A program made the translations under genes and the position numbers. Shown piece after piece: positions 21,641 to 33,375 of a stretch of 64,000 nucleotides of DNA (positions are counted from its first letter, which is position 1; the number at the start of each line of letters is the position of its first letter). Origin of the DNA: Epiperipatus broadwayi (lineage: Eukaryota > Onychophora > Udeonychophora > Euonychophora > Peripatidae). The stretch spans positions 872,001 to 936,000 of the forward strand of contig JAQFVV010006310.1 in assembly GCA_028023455.1 (NCBI GenBank), read 5' to 3'. The notes beneath the pieces were generated by a model. That model saw only the letters and a program-made list of their open reading frames with translations, had not been told where the DNA came from and ran no database searches.

Positions 21641-22890
21641 CTTTGTAATAATGAGTGCATTGAGCAGTGGTGTTTTTAAAATGGAGTGAAAGAAAGGATT
21701 TCGAAAGTCAGTTAATGGTTTTTTTCAAGTTGTCTTTATAAGTTTTTCTGAATTTGTGTATGCATTGCTGAAGAGCTCAGGTAGAATGGAAAACCTAAGA
21801 ATAGACTTTGCTCTCTTTTAAATAATATATTGATTTTCCTTGTATAGATTGATCAGATGCATTATTTTTTTATGTTAAATTCAAACTTGTATTCATTTGA
21901 ATAATCTGCTAAAAAAATTTGATGTATAGGATTTGTTTTTGGTGAAAAGAGAAAAACTGAGACATTCTGCCTGTAAGCAATGCAAGCAATATTTGCTTTT
22001 AATTCAGGAATGTGTATTCTAGACAGTTTTCATTTAATTTTTGTTGGTAGTGGATTTGTACAGCATATAAAAATGAGAGCACTTAGAGAAGAGCCTTGAA
22101 ATATCAAGCAGTGAGGGGCAAACAGCAAAGAGTATCTACAATTTAATATCATATGAATTTCTCTGTTGAATAGAAGATTAGTAAGTGTGTAAATAAGTGA
22201 TTTTTGTGCTTAGCCAGTGGAGATTCCTTTCTTTACAAATTACATTTTAGACAACTCTGGCGAGAAATATGGCTCAATCTTATTTTTCAATACTGATTCC
22301 AGAATTTTAATGCCAAGTGAAGTCATAAATATTGATTTTAAATGTGTAGTCATGGAAATCTCATACTTTTTGATAAATAGAACTATTGATGTAGAATATA
22401 ATCTATGGATGTGTTTAATAACCTTTTGATAGAAAATTAACCACGTTTGAGAGAAATTTTGCAGCAAAGAAATTCAAATGGGCATACATAAAATGAGAAA
22501 TGCCTTGCATACCAGAGTGATTTGTGTCTAGTATTGAAGTTTATTTTTGTATGAATTCATATAGATACAAATTTAGTCATTTTTGGAGGGGTTAATTAAT
22601 TCTCTACTTTGTAACTTCGTTTTTAAAATAAATATACATGTTTAATAGAATGCTATCACCAGTGATGGTTTCATCTTGAATTTTGAGTGAATTTAGATGC
22701 TTTAATTGAAGGTATTTGACCCAAAACCCACTGAATATGTTACCTAGATCAGACATTTGATCTAGTAATGAAATATCTATTCTTTTTATTGCTACATATT
22801 CATTTAGCATATTATATATTTCTGTATTTCTCCCTCAATGCCCTTATTCTATTCTTGTTGAAGTTGTATTAATAATTCATTTGTGCAATT
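21641..22890 (-). pseudogene. LINE ORF2 reverse-transcriptase region, decayed
   Basis: Fragments on the minus strand include GIKILESVLKNKIEPYF (the early R-P-I-S-L/ILExxLxxxI block, near 22.25-22.33 kb) and FFLADYSNEYKFEFNIKK (the segment after the catalytic YxDD, with its Gly-Leu-x-Asn-x-x-Lys-like end, near 21.86-21.92 kb). The catalytic aspartates themselves cannot be located, because the frame is broken between 21.95 and 22.2 kb. Confidence 0.55.
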
Positions 22891-23400
22891 GATAAGAAGT
22901 CTCAAGAGTGGGGAATTAGATGGAATGATGTGATCTTTGGCATGTGATACAATGTTGACAAAACAATCCAGGCTTTTATTGAACCTAATTTAAAATCCCT
23001 AATTTTGAATAGGGCAATATGTATTTCTGAGAACAGAATTTTTTTAGTTTGTTTTGCAAGAAGTATTTTTATTGTTATCACTGTGGAATTCAGTATTCTA
23101 CAAATATAGTCAAGATTTAATAATATTATTGATGCTAGTCGATCTGAAAAAGAGGAATTTTTAAGTGATAGGCTGTTCATGTGATGAAATATTGGAGAGA
23201 AAAATACCAAGTCAATTAATGAAGAATGTATGCCTTTAGAAAAAGATACTAAGTTTTCTCACCTACTTATTGGAAAGATAATTATATGGAGCCATTTGTT
23301 CACAAATTTTTCGTATGTTATATTAAAATCTCCCACAGAAAAATTCAAAAAGAAGCCAAAATGAAATCGTTAGAATAATTCTATTTACTATAACTGGTCC
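22891..23400 (-). pseudogene. LINE APE endonuclease remnant
   Basis: The minus strand near 23322-23338 reads FSVGDFNITYEKF, the G-D-F-N block of apurinic-type endonucleases of LINEs. The first half of the domain is missing. The sequence beyond 23.4 kb changes to simple repeats and a plus-strand open stretch. Confidence 0.55.
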
Positions 23401-23410
23401 AGGAGGAATA

Positions 23411-23425
23411 TATATATATATATAA
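23411..23425. repeat. (TA)n microsatellite
   Basis: Seven to eight TA units at the point where LINE endonuclease homology is lost. Confidence 0.8.
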
Positions 23426-23481
23426 AGACAATGTTTAAAGTTAATATTTGATGCTTAACTTCTATAATTAATAAATGTGAG

Positions 23482-23597
23482 TCAATAAAAAGAATTTTAA
23501 AAGATATAACTGGACATGATTTAGCAACAGTAGTACCAATTTCGGCTGCTGGCCCAGAAAATGCTTTTGCAAATATAGAGAATTCATTATTATCAAG
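23482..23597 (+). other. Exon-like open segment, unidentified
   Basis: A 116-bp stretch open in one plus-strand frame (…RILKDITGHDLATVV, then PISAAGPENAFANIENSLLS) is preceded by GTGAG and ends CAAG|GTAGTT. It therefore has the look of an internal exon with acceptor and donor. Its G+C and codon mixture differ from the AT-rich neighbours. I do not recognise the peptide. It lies between the ORF1 and endonuclease pieces of the decayed LINE but on the opposite strand, so it may instead be captured or another transposon's coding remnant. No polypyrimidine tract is evident. Confidence 0.25.
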
Positions 23598-23718
23598 GTA
23601 GTTTGATGGTCAGTTTGTGAACTATTATATATTTTTAACTTAATTTTAGTACATGAGGCTATAAAATATTACACCATTATGATAGTCATAAAACATTGCT
23701 CATAGAATGGTCATAATT

Positions 23719-23888
23719 TATTTTACCAATATTTATTATCAATAATACTAATAACCAAGGTCATCTACAAATAAATTTGCAGAGTATTATAAAAGCACCT
23801 ATTTTTCTGTTCATAATTTTACTGACATTTATTATCAATGATATTTATAAGCAATATTATTTACAAATAAATTTATAGAATATTATAA
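23719..23888. repeat. Imperfect direct repeat, two units
   Basis: The phrases TTTATTATCAATAATA, CTACAAATAAATTTGCAGA and TATTATAAA recur about 97 bp later as TTTATTATCAATGATA, TTACAAATAAATTTATAGA and TATTATAAA. This is a two-copy tandem duplication of about 97 bp. Confidence 0.65.
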
Positions 23889-24099
23889 ACCAATATACAT
23901 CTAAAACACAGAAAATTAATATTTGTATAGATAATGCAATTAAAGTGAAATAAGAATAGAAGTGTTCATAACTCTACTAGGGAATAGATCATTTGGTTAA
24001 ATCCCTTTACAGCAAGCAGTCACTACACTTTACACATACCTACTTCCTCAATGGCAGACAAGTCCTCATCCATTCAAAGTTCAGGATCATTTGAATGTG

Positions 24100-25490
24100 A
24101 ATATTGGATTTAACTTTTTTATTCTAATCTGCAGTGGATAGTGTATTTTTATCCTCATTCACATTAAGTTCAAGGCTTTTCTTCATTCCATGCTTCTTAG
24201 GTGATGGATGTCCAGATTACTGTTTAATGCTCACATTGTTGTTACTTAAGCATAAATTCAACTGTTTTGTTGCTAAACAAGTATCCATAATTTTATTAGA
24301 AGCTCTATTGATTGCAATTGAAAATAACTTTATGGTTTCAATATTATCGTTTTCCTTAGGTTTTTCTTGAAGGTGTATTTTCTTTGTCTGATATCATCAT
24401 AGATAGTTTAATTTTGATTATCATGATTAATTGGAGTTTTGTCAATATTAATTGTTTTTCCAGAATCAGATTATTTTCTGGAATAATTCTTGATTTGTTC
24501 TTTCAACCCGGACATTAATGTGTTGAGGTGGTTTTCATTATTATACTATGAGCATAATAGTTTGGGACAATTACTAATAATATGCCCACATTATTTAGAA
24601 TGATAACACTATATCTTAATGCTTTGAATCATTAGTGTAAGCATTGCTTCCTGATCAGTGATTAGCATTACATGATATTAGTTTATATGTTTATGTAATT
24701 TTATTTCATATTCAGAACTGTTTTCATATATTGGAACTGGTGTATCTTTTAAGATCAAAGATCAAAAACTAATTACGATTTCAAATGGTTCTATTAGTCC
24801 CTTAATATTGTCTTCACTATAGTTTAGATAAGTATTTTTCCAAGATTTCAGTGTTTTCTCTCTGTTGATTAATTTTTATAAGAACAAACTTTCCTAGTGT
24901 ATTTTATTCTCAAAATGGCTTTTTGCTTCCTCATTGTGAAATTCTATTATTTTATATCTCATCAGATTCAGGCTATTCTATTAATTGAATTCCAAATATT
25001 ATGCTTATATAGTGCATTATATAAAAGATTTTTAGGAAACTATATAGAGAACAGTGAAGTTCGATTATTGCAAAAACATTTTAATGATCTATAAAAAACC
25101 TGTTTAAAGAAGTCAGACAAGTCATTTAACGTGGTAGAGTTAAATTTCTCCTATATTGGCTAAGGCTTTCTTCTGTCCAATTTTTTTGTTGATTAGTGTT
25201 ATCGAAATCCATTAAAGGTGTCAAAATATTCAATTTTTTAATATCATTTATTGTTGAACTACAAAATATAGATGCCATAGTTGTGCTATTTATCAATTTT
25301 TTTCTCACATTAATACTCTTTGGATTAATTATTTTCTTTTTGTCAATTTGTGCCAAGAGTGGTAATTTTTTCGTTATGCTTGCATATGTTAACATTTAAC
25401 TAGCACATGTGGCATCAATGGATATAGCCATTTCTATTTCAGATGATAAAACTCCTGATAATTTTAATAAATCCACTTCAAAACTAAATA
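24100..25490 (-). pseudogene. LINE ORF1 with CCHC zinc-knuckle remnant
   Basis: Minus-strand pieces run AISIDATCAS, TYASITKKLPLLAQIDKKK, NYSEDNIKGLIEPFEIVIS, ILKDTPVPIYENSSEYEIKL and then CGHIISNCPKLLCS at about 24563-24608. The last piece fits C-x2-C-x3-G-H-x4-C with the second Cys changed to Ser and an internal stop. It is followed by a second, worse-preserved knuckle. The order (weak RNA-binding region, then knuckles) fits ORF1 of L1/Tx1-type LINEs, which coats the element RNA. The 89-codon frame at 25126-25395 is the longest intact part. Confidence 0.55.
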
Positions 25491-25540
25491 TAAACCATTA
25501 TATAATATTATACCCATTTTAATAGTAGGAAACATTTGCC

Positions 25541-26425
25541 TTAATTTCATTGCTGCTTTATTGTACCAATTATTTTAAATATAATTCGTAGTAGAGTATC
25601 ACTTTTTTTCCTTATTGATTTCATTTAAGTCTGAATAATTTTCAAAGTCTGCTAATATTTTAAAATGATTTACTAATTCTAATTTAAATTCATTGGAATG
25701 TCTTGATTTCTTAATAGTTTTTATCTAATTTTTGTACTGATATGTAACTTACATCTTACTAGTTAATCATTTTTTGTATTAAATCCATTCAGAATGTTAC
25801 AATCTTGAAATAGATGTTTTTGTTAGTCAAAATATAATCCAATTGTGCTATACCTTCATTTGAATGCTTTCATGTCCACTTCCATTTAACATTTTTCTTA
25901 AAGAAAGAATTCATAACATATCTTCTCTCTCATTTCTATTTTCTATTATATATCAACTCAAGCATTAAAGTCTCCACATAATAATTTTAAATGTTTTTTT
26001 GATCTGATCAAAAGCATTTTGAACATTCATATAAAAAATTTCTGCTTCTTTATCACAATAAGTTGCCAAGGGTTAAACCTGATTTATCTGCATTTGGTAT
26101 CTTCCATTAATTTGAATAATTAATATTAATATTTTGTCTGATATACCATCAATATTCCAAATGTTCTTTCACTTTTTATTTATAATGAGTTTTACATTAT
26201 TTGTGTTTCCAATATTTGTGCCATTGTTCTTTCACTTTTTTTCTAACTTTACAAAGTCCAACAATATCCCATTTAATATTAGACAATTTTTCTTCAAAAT
26301 CATACAATCTTTCTTCACTTGAAATGATCTCTAGTTGTAGATATTTAAATAAAAGGTCATCATAGGTCCACAATCAGAAGATTTTTAGAGCTCTCCACCT
26401 TTGGCTGGCAGAAACTGCTTAGTTG
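25541..26425 (-). mobile_element. RTE retrotransposon, 5' piece (AP endonuclease domain)
   Basis: The minus-strand translation gives an RTE endonuclease in order: ISSEERLYDFEEKLSNIKW, then DIVGLCKVRKK (motif with the catalytic E changed to K), then ATYCDKEAEIFYMNV, then KIIM followed by a broken G-D-F-N-A block, then QLDYILTNKN, then FKLELVNHFKILADFENY. Its 3' neighbour in the family (the RT linker) lies at 20.85 kb, beyond the LINE insertion. With 20190-20850 and 10290-11475 it adds up to about 2.7 kb of a typical 3-kb RTE. The upstream 26340-26425 (TCTCCACCTTTGGC) is probably its 5' region. Confidence 0.8.
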
Positions 26426-29125
26426 ATAACTTCACAGTTTATTGTTTGTTGTGACTGTATTAAAAAAAAGAAAAAGCATTCACACACACTTCAATCCTGC
26501 CTTCCAGAAAAATCAACTCATATTTCAGTTAAGAACTTTTTTTAATCTTAAATTCAAAATCAGGTAGCTTGTAAACTCGTCTTGCTAGTTGATGTATGTT
26601 ATTGAGCAGCCATCCATTTCCATTTACTATATGAATAATCATATAGTAATAACAGCTAAAACAATAACATATGAATCGGACATTTGAATTAACCTGCTTG
26701 GGTCCTTCAAGATCTGAAAGAGAAATCAAAGGGTCCTTTTTTGAGTTAACAGCAAACTTCTTTTTGCAGTCAACTAATGTAATCTTATGAAAAGGAGATA
26801 ACTATTTTTTGCCACTGTGTTCACTTTTATTAGAAGTGAAGTAAGAAGCAAAATAGTTTAAGAATTAAAATAAATTTCTCTTTAATAATAGAAAATTCTT
26901 TATCTGACATAATCCATATAAGTGAATTAATTTTTATAGTTTGATATATTTTACATGGTAAATAAATAAATTCTTATCTTTATTTCTTATGTCCAATACA
27001 GCAAAGGACCTTAGAAAAACAATTTTGGAATATTTTTAAGAAATGAATGTTCATTCAAAACCATTAAAGTTAGAGCTATGACAATATATCAATTATGGTT
27101 AGATATTATAATGAGCTTTAAATATCTTATTAAACACCACAGCCTTTTCTTGTGCAAATCAGCCATAAACTATGGTTAACATTGCAATAGGAGAAAATTG
27201 TATGAACGTAGCACTTTTTTAAATATAATTTCAAGAACTTTACATTTTTTTTTTTGTATCTCCTCATTGGTAGAACATATTAGAAAATTGTATGACAAAT
27301 ATTTCATCATAAAATCTTTGTCAAATTCAAGATGGTGTACATGAGCAGTAGCATTAAATCTTAGAATTATGTTAATATTAAGAGAGATAAAAACAAATAA
27401 ATCTCCTTTGTTTAATCACATTCGTAATGCTATATTTTATTTTTTACTTGACCAATCTTACAGTCTTCAAAGCTAAGATATATGTATGTATGAATATATA
27501 AACATAGATTATTTAAAAAGTATAAGCACATTTAAATTAAACACATACCCTCAAATATCTATACTAAATTTTATATCATGAATATACTAAAGCTAGTAAG
27601 CTAAGTTTTTAGCAATTTATATAATTTGTTTTTACATACTAATTAATATTATAAGAATCATACCTAACTTAATAAAGTTTTCATTAATCTATTAACATTT
27701 TATTATATTTTATTTTTACTTAATAATTTTTTTAATCATCTGTTAACTTACATTCAATAGAAGCAGGACATTTATTTAAAGAAAATGGTATTAAAATGAT
27801 TAGATATACTAATAATAAAAGCAAAAAAAAAAAAAAATTAATGCCATCTTTATAAATAATATTAATCATACATTAAATGGCAATTTAGGTTTATAAACTG
27901 TACTAATATAAATACAATTGAGATAAATTCAAATGATAAAATTACAAGAAAAGTAAATTATAGAAAAAATTAAAAGAGGGACTACTATATAATATAAAGA
28001 AAGCTAATTAAAAATTTAAAAACTAGCAGTTGCTAAAATGGATTGATAAAAGAAGGAAAGATATTAATATAAGTTAAATGAGAATTCAAAACATAAAATA
28101 TTTAAAATTAGTAGAATATTAAATTTAAAAGTTAAAGAATTAAAAATTATAAATTAGTATATAAATAAATTTAATAAAAATTATGTCAGGAGTAAACTTT
28201 GGCTTATTATTATAAATCATGATCAGTTATTATTACTACTTGTTTCTAATGTCTACTGCCTATTTATGTATTTGCTTTAAAACATTTCATTTTCTGTATG
28301 ATTCACACAATTAAAAATTTATTTATTTATTTTGAAAATTTAAAATTGATATATTTTTTATATAATTACCTTTATGTATATTTTTTTATCATTTAATAAT
28401 CAACATTTTAAATATTTGTTTGGAGAAATATCAATTTTAATCTACAGTTGGCAATATTTAGACTTTTATCTTGATTATGCTACAAATAGTCATCTTAGAC
28501 TGCAAATAACATTAAAATTAAAGATTCACATATTAATTCTAATTTAACAATAATAATACATGATAAACCACTAAACATCACATGATCACTATCTCATTAC
28601 TCTTGTTAGCACAAGATGGCACTACTATATGGAGAGTGTTGTTTTGTTTTGAATTGTTTAATAATACATGATCCATGTAAATGAAAAGTCATAAAAGAAT
28701 TATTTAGATATATTGTAATATTATTTATATTTCAGTGAAGAGAAAAGAAAAAAGTTTAGTATTTGTAAAACTTGGTTTTATTATGTGCATATTAAATGTT
28801 AATGTTAGATTTTAATTAGGAAAAAAATAGTAATTAGAAGTAAAATTATTACAAAAATAAATCTGGATTTTGTAAATTTGCAATTTTGTCTAAAGTAACT
28901 AACAAACAAAGAAAATGGCCATCTTTATTTTAAATGTAGATATCAATGGTAATAATGGCATCTTCAAAACTATCACTGATACTCTTATGTCTTTTTTATT
29001 TTGGAATGAACAGATCATATTTGTTATAGATTTTATACAATTTACAAATACTAGTAATATTATTATCTGTGGCATTTCTTTTTAGATAGGTGTCAGCATT
29101 TCCACGATGGTATTAATGGTAAATT
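26426..29125. other. AT-rich non-coding DNA
   Basis: No gene, RNA or transposon is supported. The 66-codon minus frame at 26529-26729 has a mixed composition but no recognisable domain. Confidence 0.5.
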
Positions 29126-29250
29126 GTTAAAATTTGATTTACAAGTAACAAATTTTTTACATTCACATCTTTGACACCATCCACTTCAAATAAATACATT
29201 AATGATTGTTAGGCTAGAGATAATTACATCATCTTTTATTACCACTTACA
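29126..29250 (+). repeat. Dispersed repeat family A, copy
   Basis: Contains in order TTTGATTTACAA, TTTACATTC, TTTGACACCATCCACTTCA, ATAAATACATTAATGATT and TAGGCTAGAGAT. The same ordered words occur at 59270-59345, 59630-59725 and 59745-59850, and inverted at 8110-8215 and 38690-38790. Confidence 0.65.
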
Positions 29251-30105
29251 TTTGTTACTAAGAAAAGAACTATGTTAAATAAATAAATTTTGAAATTTCA
29301 TTCTAAATAATAAAATGCAATTATCTTCATTCTACTGTAATCATCTCCATAGCATATGATGTCTATTGATTATTCAAGCTTCCAGTATAAGACTGGAAGA
29401 TGGTGAAAATAATTGTTCTTGAAAACATATGAAGTCATGTGATATCGTTGCTGATAATATAAATGCAGGTAGTAAATAAGATTGTCTTTTATTTGGACAG
29501 AAAAGATTTAGTTGTAAAGTTTCTGGACATGCGGATGATTATAATAGTGAAAGTAGTGGTGAGCTAGACTCATGTATATTGAATATTTAATAAAGTGAAT
29601 CAATAAATTTTATTATTCATAATAAAGTTTAAAACTTTTCTCTTTATCAGAATATTGATATAGAGAATCATTTCAAACAAAAAAAATAATGGGGAAATTT
29701 CTTATATAAAATATTTCTAAATAACATATATAGCAACTCTTTAAAAAGAATTATTTCATTGATATTATGAGAATTGTTTTTACTAGACTTATTTTTAAAA
29801 AAAATTTAAAAATCAAATTTTTATTGCTTTTTAAAAAAACTTTATCCTAATATTATATGATGATGTATTTCTTAAAATAAATGTGCACCTTTTTGTCATT
29901 ACACTGATGAAAAGATTAGTAATGGTAGAAGAAATATATAAAAAGATATGTTTGTACTACATTTTCAGACTCTGAACTTATTCTAAAGAGTCACCCTAAG
30001 AAGATTTAAAGAGAATGAGATAGTCATTTGAGATGTTATAATCAAAAAGAAATTATAAATAGCAACAAAATGATTTGTTGTACACTTCCAAGAGCAGTTA
30101 TCTTC
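29251..30105. other. AT-rich non-coding DNA
   Basis: No coding or RNA feature is supported. A lone CTGATGA at 29904 was checked and lacks a matching stem II and GAAA arrangement. Confidence 0.45.
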
Positions 30106-30109
30106 AGTC

Positions 30110-30475
30110 TACTCTAGAGCTATTTATTACTGGCTTACATAATTAGTGGATATCAGATGCTATAATGCTATAAAATCCCAATTTCCAGACTGGTTAATTT
30201 CTGATTTTTGACATCATCTCTGAAGACTAAGATTCAAAGCTGAAACTGATATACTTATGCATTTACCATCATATTTCTTTTATACTATTTCAGATTATTA
30301 GCTTGAAGATTATAAAGGAGTAAAAAAAAACCTGCTAGATGCATCAATTTATTAATTCCAGCTTTGTATTCTAGTTTTCACTGATGAAGGCAAAAGTCAG
30401 AAATAGTTTAATCTCGAGATGGAAATTTTATAATTCTATATCACCTAATGTCCATTAATTACACATATAGTATAC
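30110..30475. mobile_element. Inverted pair of hammerhead-like repeat arms
   Basis: The plus strand at 30365-30425 reads TTTTCA, CTGATGA, AGGCAAAAGTCA, GAAA, then later TGGAAATTTTAT. TTTTCA can pair with TGGAAA. The minus strand at about 30170-30235 holds the mirror arm: GATGATGTC, AAAAATCA, GAAA, then CCAGTCTGGAAAT. The 3' words of both arms match the family at 36.8-37.4 kb. Stem III regions are altered, so activity is uncertain, but two opposed copies of the same unit are evident. Confidence 0.5.
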
Positions 30476-31010
30476 AATTCTAGAATAGATTGTTGTAATT
30501 AATAAGAAAAGATTTTTTAAAAAAGGAAGCAGAGAAATGTTTTGAATCCAAAGCCAGAATAGAAGACTACATACTGATTAAAGTTATGCAATGAACTCCT
30601 ACATTAACATATAAAAATTATCTCTGACATTAAAATTCATAATGGATATAATGAAACTTGGCATCCAATAAATTAATAAGACATATGTTGATTTCATTGA
30701 CAATTACCTAAATCCTAATCTTAAGAAAGGATTTCCATGCATTTATAAATCATTTAAAAAGGTAAACAGACTTTTAAAATTAATAAGTAAGTCAAATATT
30801 TTATTATAGATAGTTTCAGAGATATCTCAAATAAAAAAAGCAGCAATTTATCAGAAATTATTTTACTGAGACAAGATAATATAAGCAGTCGATGAATATT
30901 AACAGTTAAAATTGACTCATTTAGAACTGATATTTTATAAAATAATACAGAAAAAACTTAAATACAATAAAAATATATATGTAACTGAAATATGAAAATA
31001 ATTGTAGAAG
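30476..31010. other. AT-rich non-coding DNA
   Basis: Nothing supported beyond A/T-rich sequence. Confidence 0.4.
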
Positions 31011-31290
31011 AAAAAAATCAATGCCAATATAATACATGGTCAATCAAATTTAATAATCTACATAGTACTTATCATTAAGCAAAGAAAAACTAATGGATAG
31101 AAAATGAATTGTCTGAATTCATTCATGAATTATCAACTATATGTCTATATTAAATAAAATCAAGAAAATAATATATTTTGCTATAAAAATATTTTTTCCT
31201 ATTTAAATAATGTCAATCAAATAATGACAAATCAAATGTATGCAGAAATGCAAATCCATTACAAATGTCCACATTTATTTATTTTTTTTT
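31011..31290. repeat. Dispersed repeat, copy 2 (partner near 3.7 kb)
   Basis: Ordered words shared with 3700-3905: ACTTATCATTAAGCAAAG-type, AAAAACTAATGGATAGAAAA, CATGAATTATCAACTATAT and CTATATTAAATAAA. No class can be assigned. Confidence 0.4.
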
Positions 31291-31677
31291 AATTTATGAT
31301 GTCCCACTTGGTTGTATATTAAATATTGTTTATTTTTATTTATACACATTTTGTTTGGATCTTTTGTTTTCTTTTATTTAATACACATTTTTCATTGCAA
31401 AAATATTTTCATTTTGTTTAATATGCACTTATAATAGTAAATTCAAAAACAAATGCTGATATTATAAATTCAAAAATAACTGAAATTATTTCTTAGAGAT
31501 TTTTATTTCTGTATACATTTAATTTATCATCAGTGTATTTTTTTTGTTAAATATTTGATATTGTTTTGGTAAATTAATTATTTTCCCATAAATTGAATAA
31601 TAAATGTGGGTAAGTTTATTATTTTTTTTTTTTTGCTCTATGTTAAGAACTAATGTAACTCCACCAGTTGCATAGAC

Positions 31678-31745
31678 TAGGGGTCATCAAACCATAGTTT
31701 GCGATCCATGTGTGACTCTTTGATACGTCTTGTAATTTATAAATA
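31678..31745. mobile_element. Possible truncated hAT element end
   Basis: TAGGGGTCATCAAACC followed by a GC-richer subterminal stretch (GCGATCCATGTGTGAC) resembles the left ends of the hAT elements elsewhere in this window. No matching right end or 8-bp duplication was found downstream, so it is either truncated or a coincidence. Confidence 0.35.
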
Positions 31746-33000
31746 AATAATTTTGATGATTCTAGAAAAGGATAATGCATTTTACAATATTGTTTTTTGA
31801 ATTCAGCCTTATTATAGAACAGTAATTATTGTATATGATGGGTGTTTAAATATTAGAAATTTGTAAATAAATCAAAGTGTTAAAATATTTTTTTATTTTT
31901 GTTTGTTTATTTTTAAGATAATTTTTATTTTCGTTAAAATATATGCAGATTCTAATTCTATTACTAAAATAAATGTTCAAATATATCTACAGCCATACAG
32001 AAATTGATATTTTTTATGAACCTATTTTTCATCTTTTTTTTTTTTTTTTGCTGCTCTTTTTTGAAGGGTGGGGATATTTAAACAAACTGGCTCATGTTAA
32101 AAAGTTTGTCAAATTATATTGTCAATGAAAAATCTCAAATGGTATAAAAGTATATCTTGATATTATGGACTGCTACTTCAGCATTAAAAAGAAAAATATA
32201 ACATTATGACTAAAATAGGAATGATATCATGAAGTGTATTGAAGAATTCAACAAAACTATACCGGAATAAAGAACAGGAAAACAAAACAGCTCATAAAAC
32301 AATGACATATCATGCACACATAAACAAGCAATTAAATATATGAAGAAAAGAGAAACTTCTCAGAAGGATGGAATCATCAAAGTTTTAAAAGAATTATGAA
32401 AATGTACAAAAATTGTTGACAAAGCTAGCATATTAAATGCCTTTTAATTTAGAAATTTATTATTACTGCAATAGTTTTAAATGACATCAAAGTTTATATA
32501 GCTTTTGAGAAAGAACAAAATGGTATTTTTATAATTTAGACACTATTTTGCTAACAAATTTAATATAAATATGTAATGTTGTAACTCTAAAAAAATAATA
32601 CTTTGTTTAGTGGAAAACCTATTATTTTAGAAAATAATCTTTGGTGTGTGTTAATTGACTTGAGTTTTTGTGCTGGTTAACAGATATAATACAGTAAGTT
32701 AAGATGAGGAAGCACAGATAAATGAACAATAGCTTTAAAACAAAATACCATGTGCTACTTTACTATTCATCTTTTATATTTTTTTTTAGATGTAATCAAT
32801 ATTCGAGTGACTAAGTGATGTAATGAAATAGGGTTCATTTATAATTTGTAGTCGTTTGAGCTTAATTAACTTTTTTTTCTTAAATATTTTTAATGTTGTT
32901 TATATTTACTTCAGCTACTTATACTCATTAATTTGTTTTATAAATGTTTCTGCTATGTTATTGCATGATAGTTTTACCAAAAATTGCATTTTTTAAAATA
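31746..33000. other. AT-rich non-coding DNA
   Basis: No feature is supported. A long T run occurs at about 32034-32049. Confidence 0.45.
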
Positions 33001-33006
33001 AATATT

Positions 33007-33330
33007 GTAACCAGACCAGTGTACAACCCGTTATTACCTTGGTTGTAACAATTTCCTGATGAGCATGTTGCAGGAAGAAACTTTATTGGCATTCCCCAAT
33101 GCAGATGTTATCCCCCCTACAACAATATTTCTTGCTCATCAGAGGATTTAGGACCATAGAGACTTGAAGCATCTAGAAATTTCTGTGTTTGGTTTTCCAA
33201 ACAGCGCCACTAGAGTTCCATCTCACTACAACCTGACTTACCTAGGTCTAGTTATGCCAGACAGCTCAGGAGGCACAAAATTCTCATGAACAAGTGGTAG
33301 TGAATAACAAACAAGTGATGCAACATGAAC
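33007..33330. repeat. GC-elevated segment with hairpin, unidentified repeat
   Basis: This segment stands out in base composition. It opens with TGTAACCAGACC and, 40 bp later, GGTTGTAACA, an inverted pair reminiscent of the start of the 2.2-kb element at 11722. A second inverted pair is TCCTGATGAGCA (about 33053) with TGCTCATCAGAGGA (about 33133). No reading frame is present. It is likely the end of a retroelement or miniature transposon, but I cannot assign a class. Confidence 0.45.
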
Positions 33331-33375
33331 AACTGGATAACAAATTAATTTTAAGTAACAACAATTTTATTTAAC

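Larger units (their letters stand above)
20851..25540 (-). mobile_element. Decayed L1/Tx1-like LINE inserted in the RTE copy
   Basis: Minus-strand order, 5' to 3': an ORF1 with a damaged CCHC knuckle (24.1-25.5 kb), an endonuclease piece with VGDFN (about 23.33 kb), RT pieces (21.5-22.9 kb), and a C-terminal part with FLWGG and a damaged Cys/His cluster (20.9-21.6 kb). ORF1 plus an APE endonuclease-RT ORF2 with an F-L-W-G-G block fits the L1/Tx1 group better than RTE or CR1. Many stops show it is old. The block separates RTE linker sequence (20.85 kb) from RTE endonuclease sequence (25.55 kb), so it is an insertion. Its junctions are placed to within about 100 bp. Confidence 0.7.

Noticed and set aside
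29904-29910. CTGATGA as possible hammerhead core
   Set aside because: A GAAA lies downstream but I find no consistent stem II and stem I pairing, and no similarity to the repeat families.
31678-32080. Complete hAT element starting TAGGGGTCATCAAACC
   Set aside because: No right terminal repeat or matching 8-bp duplication was found, so only a possible left end is reported.
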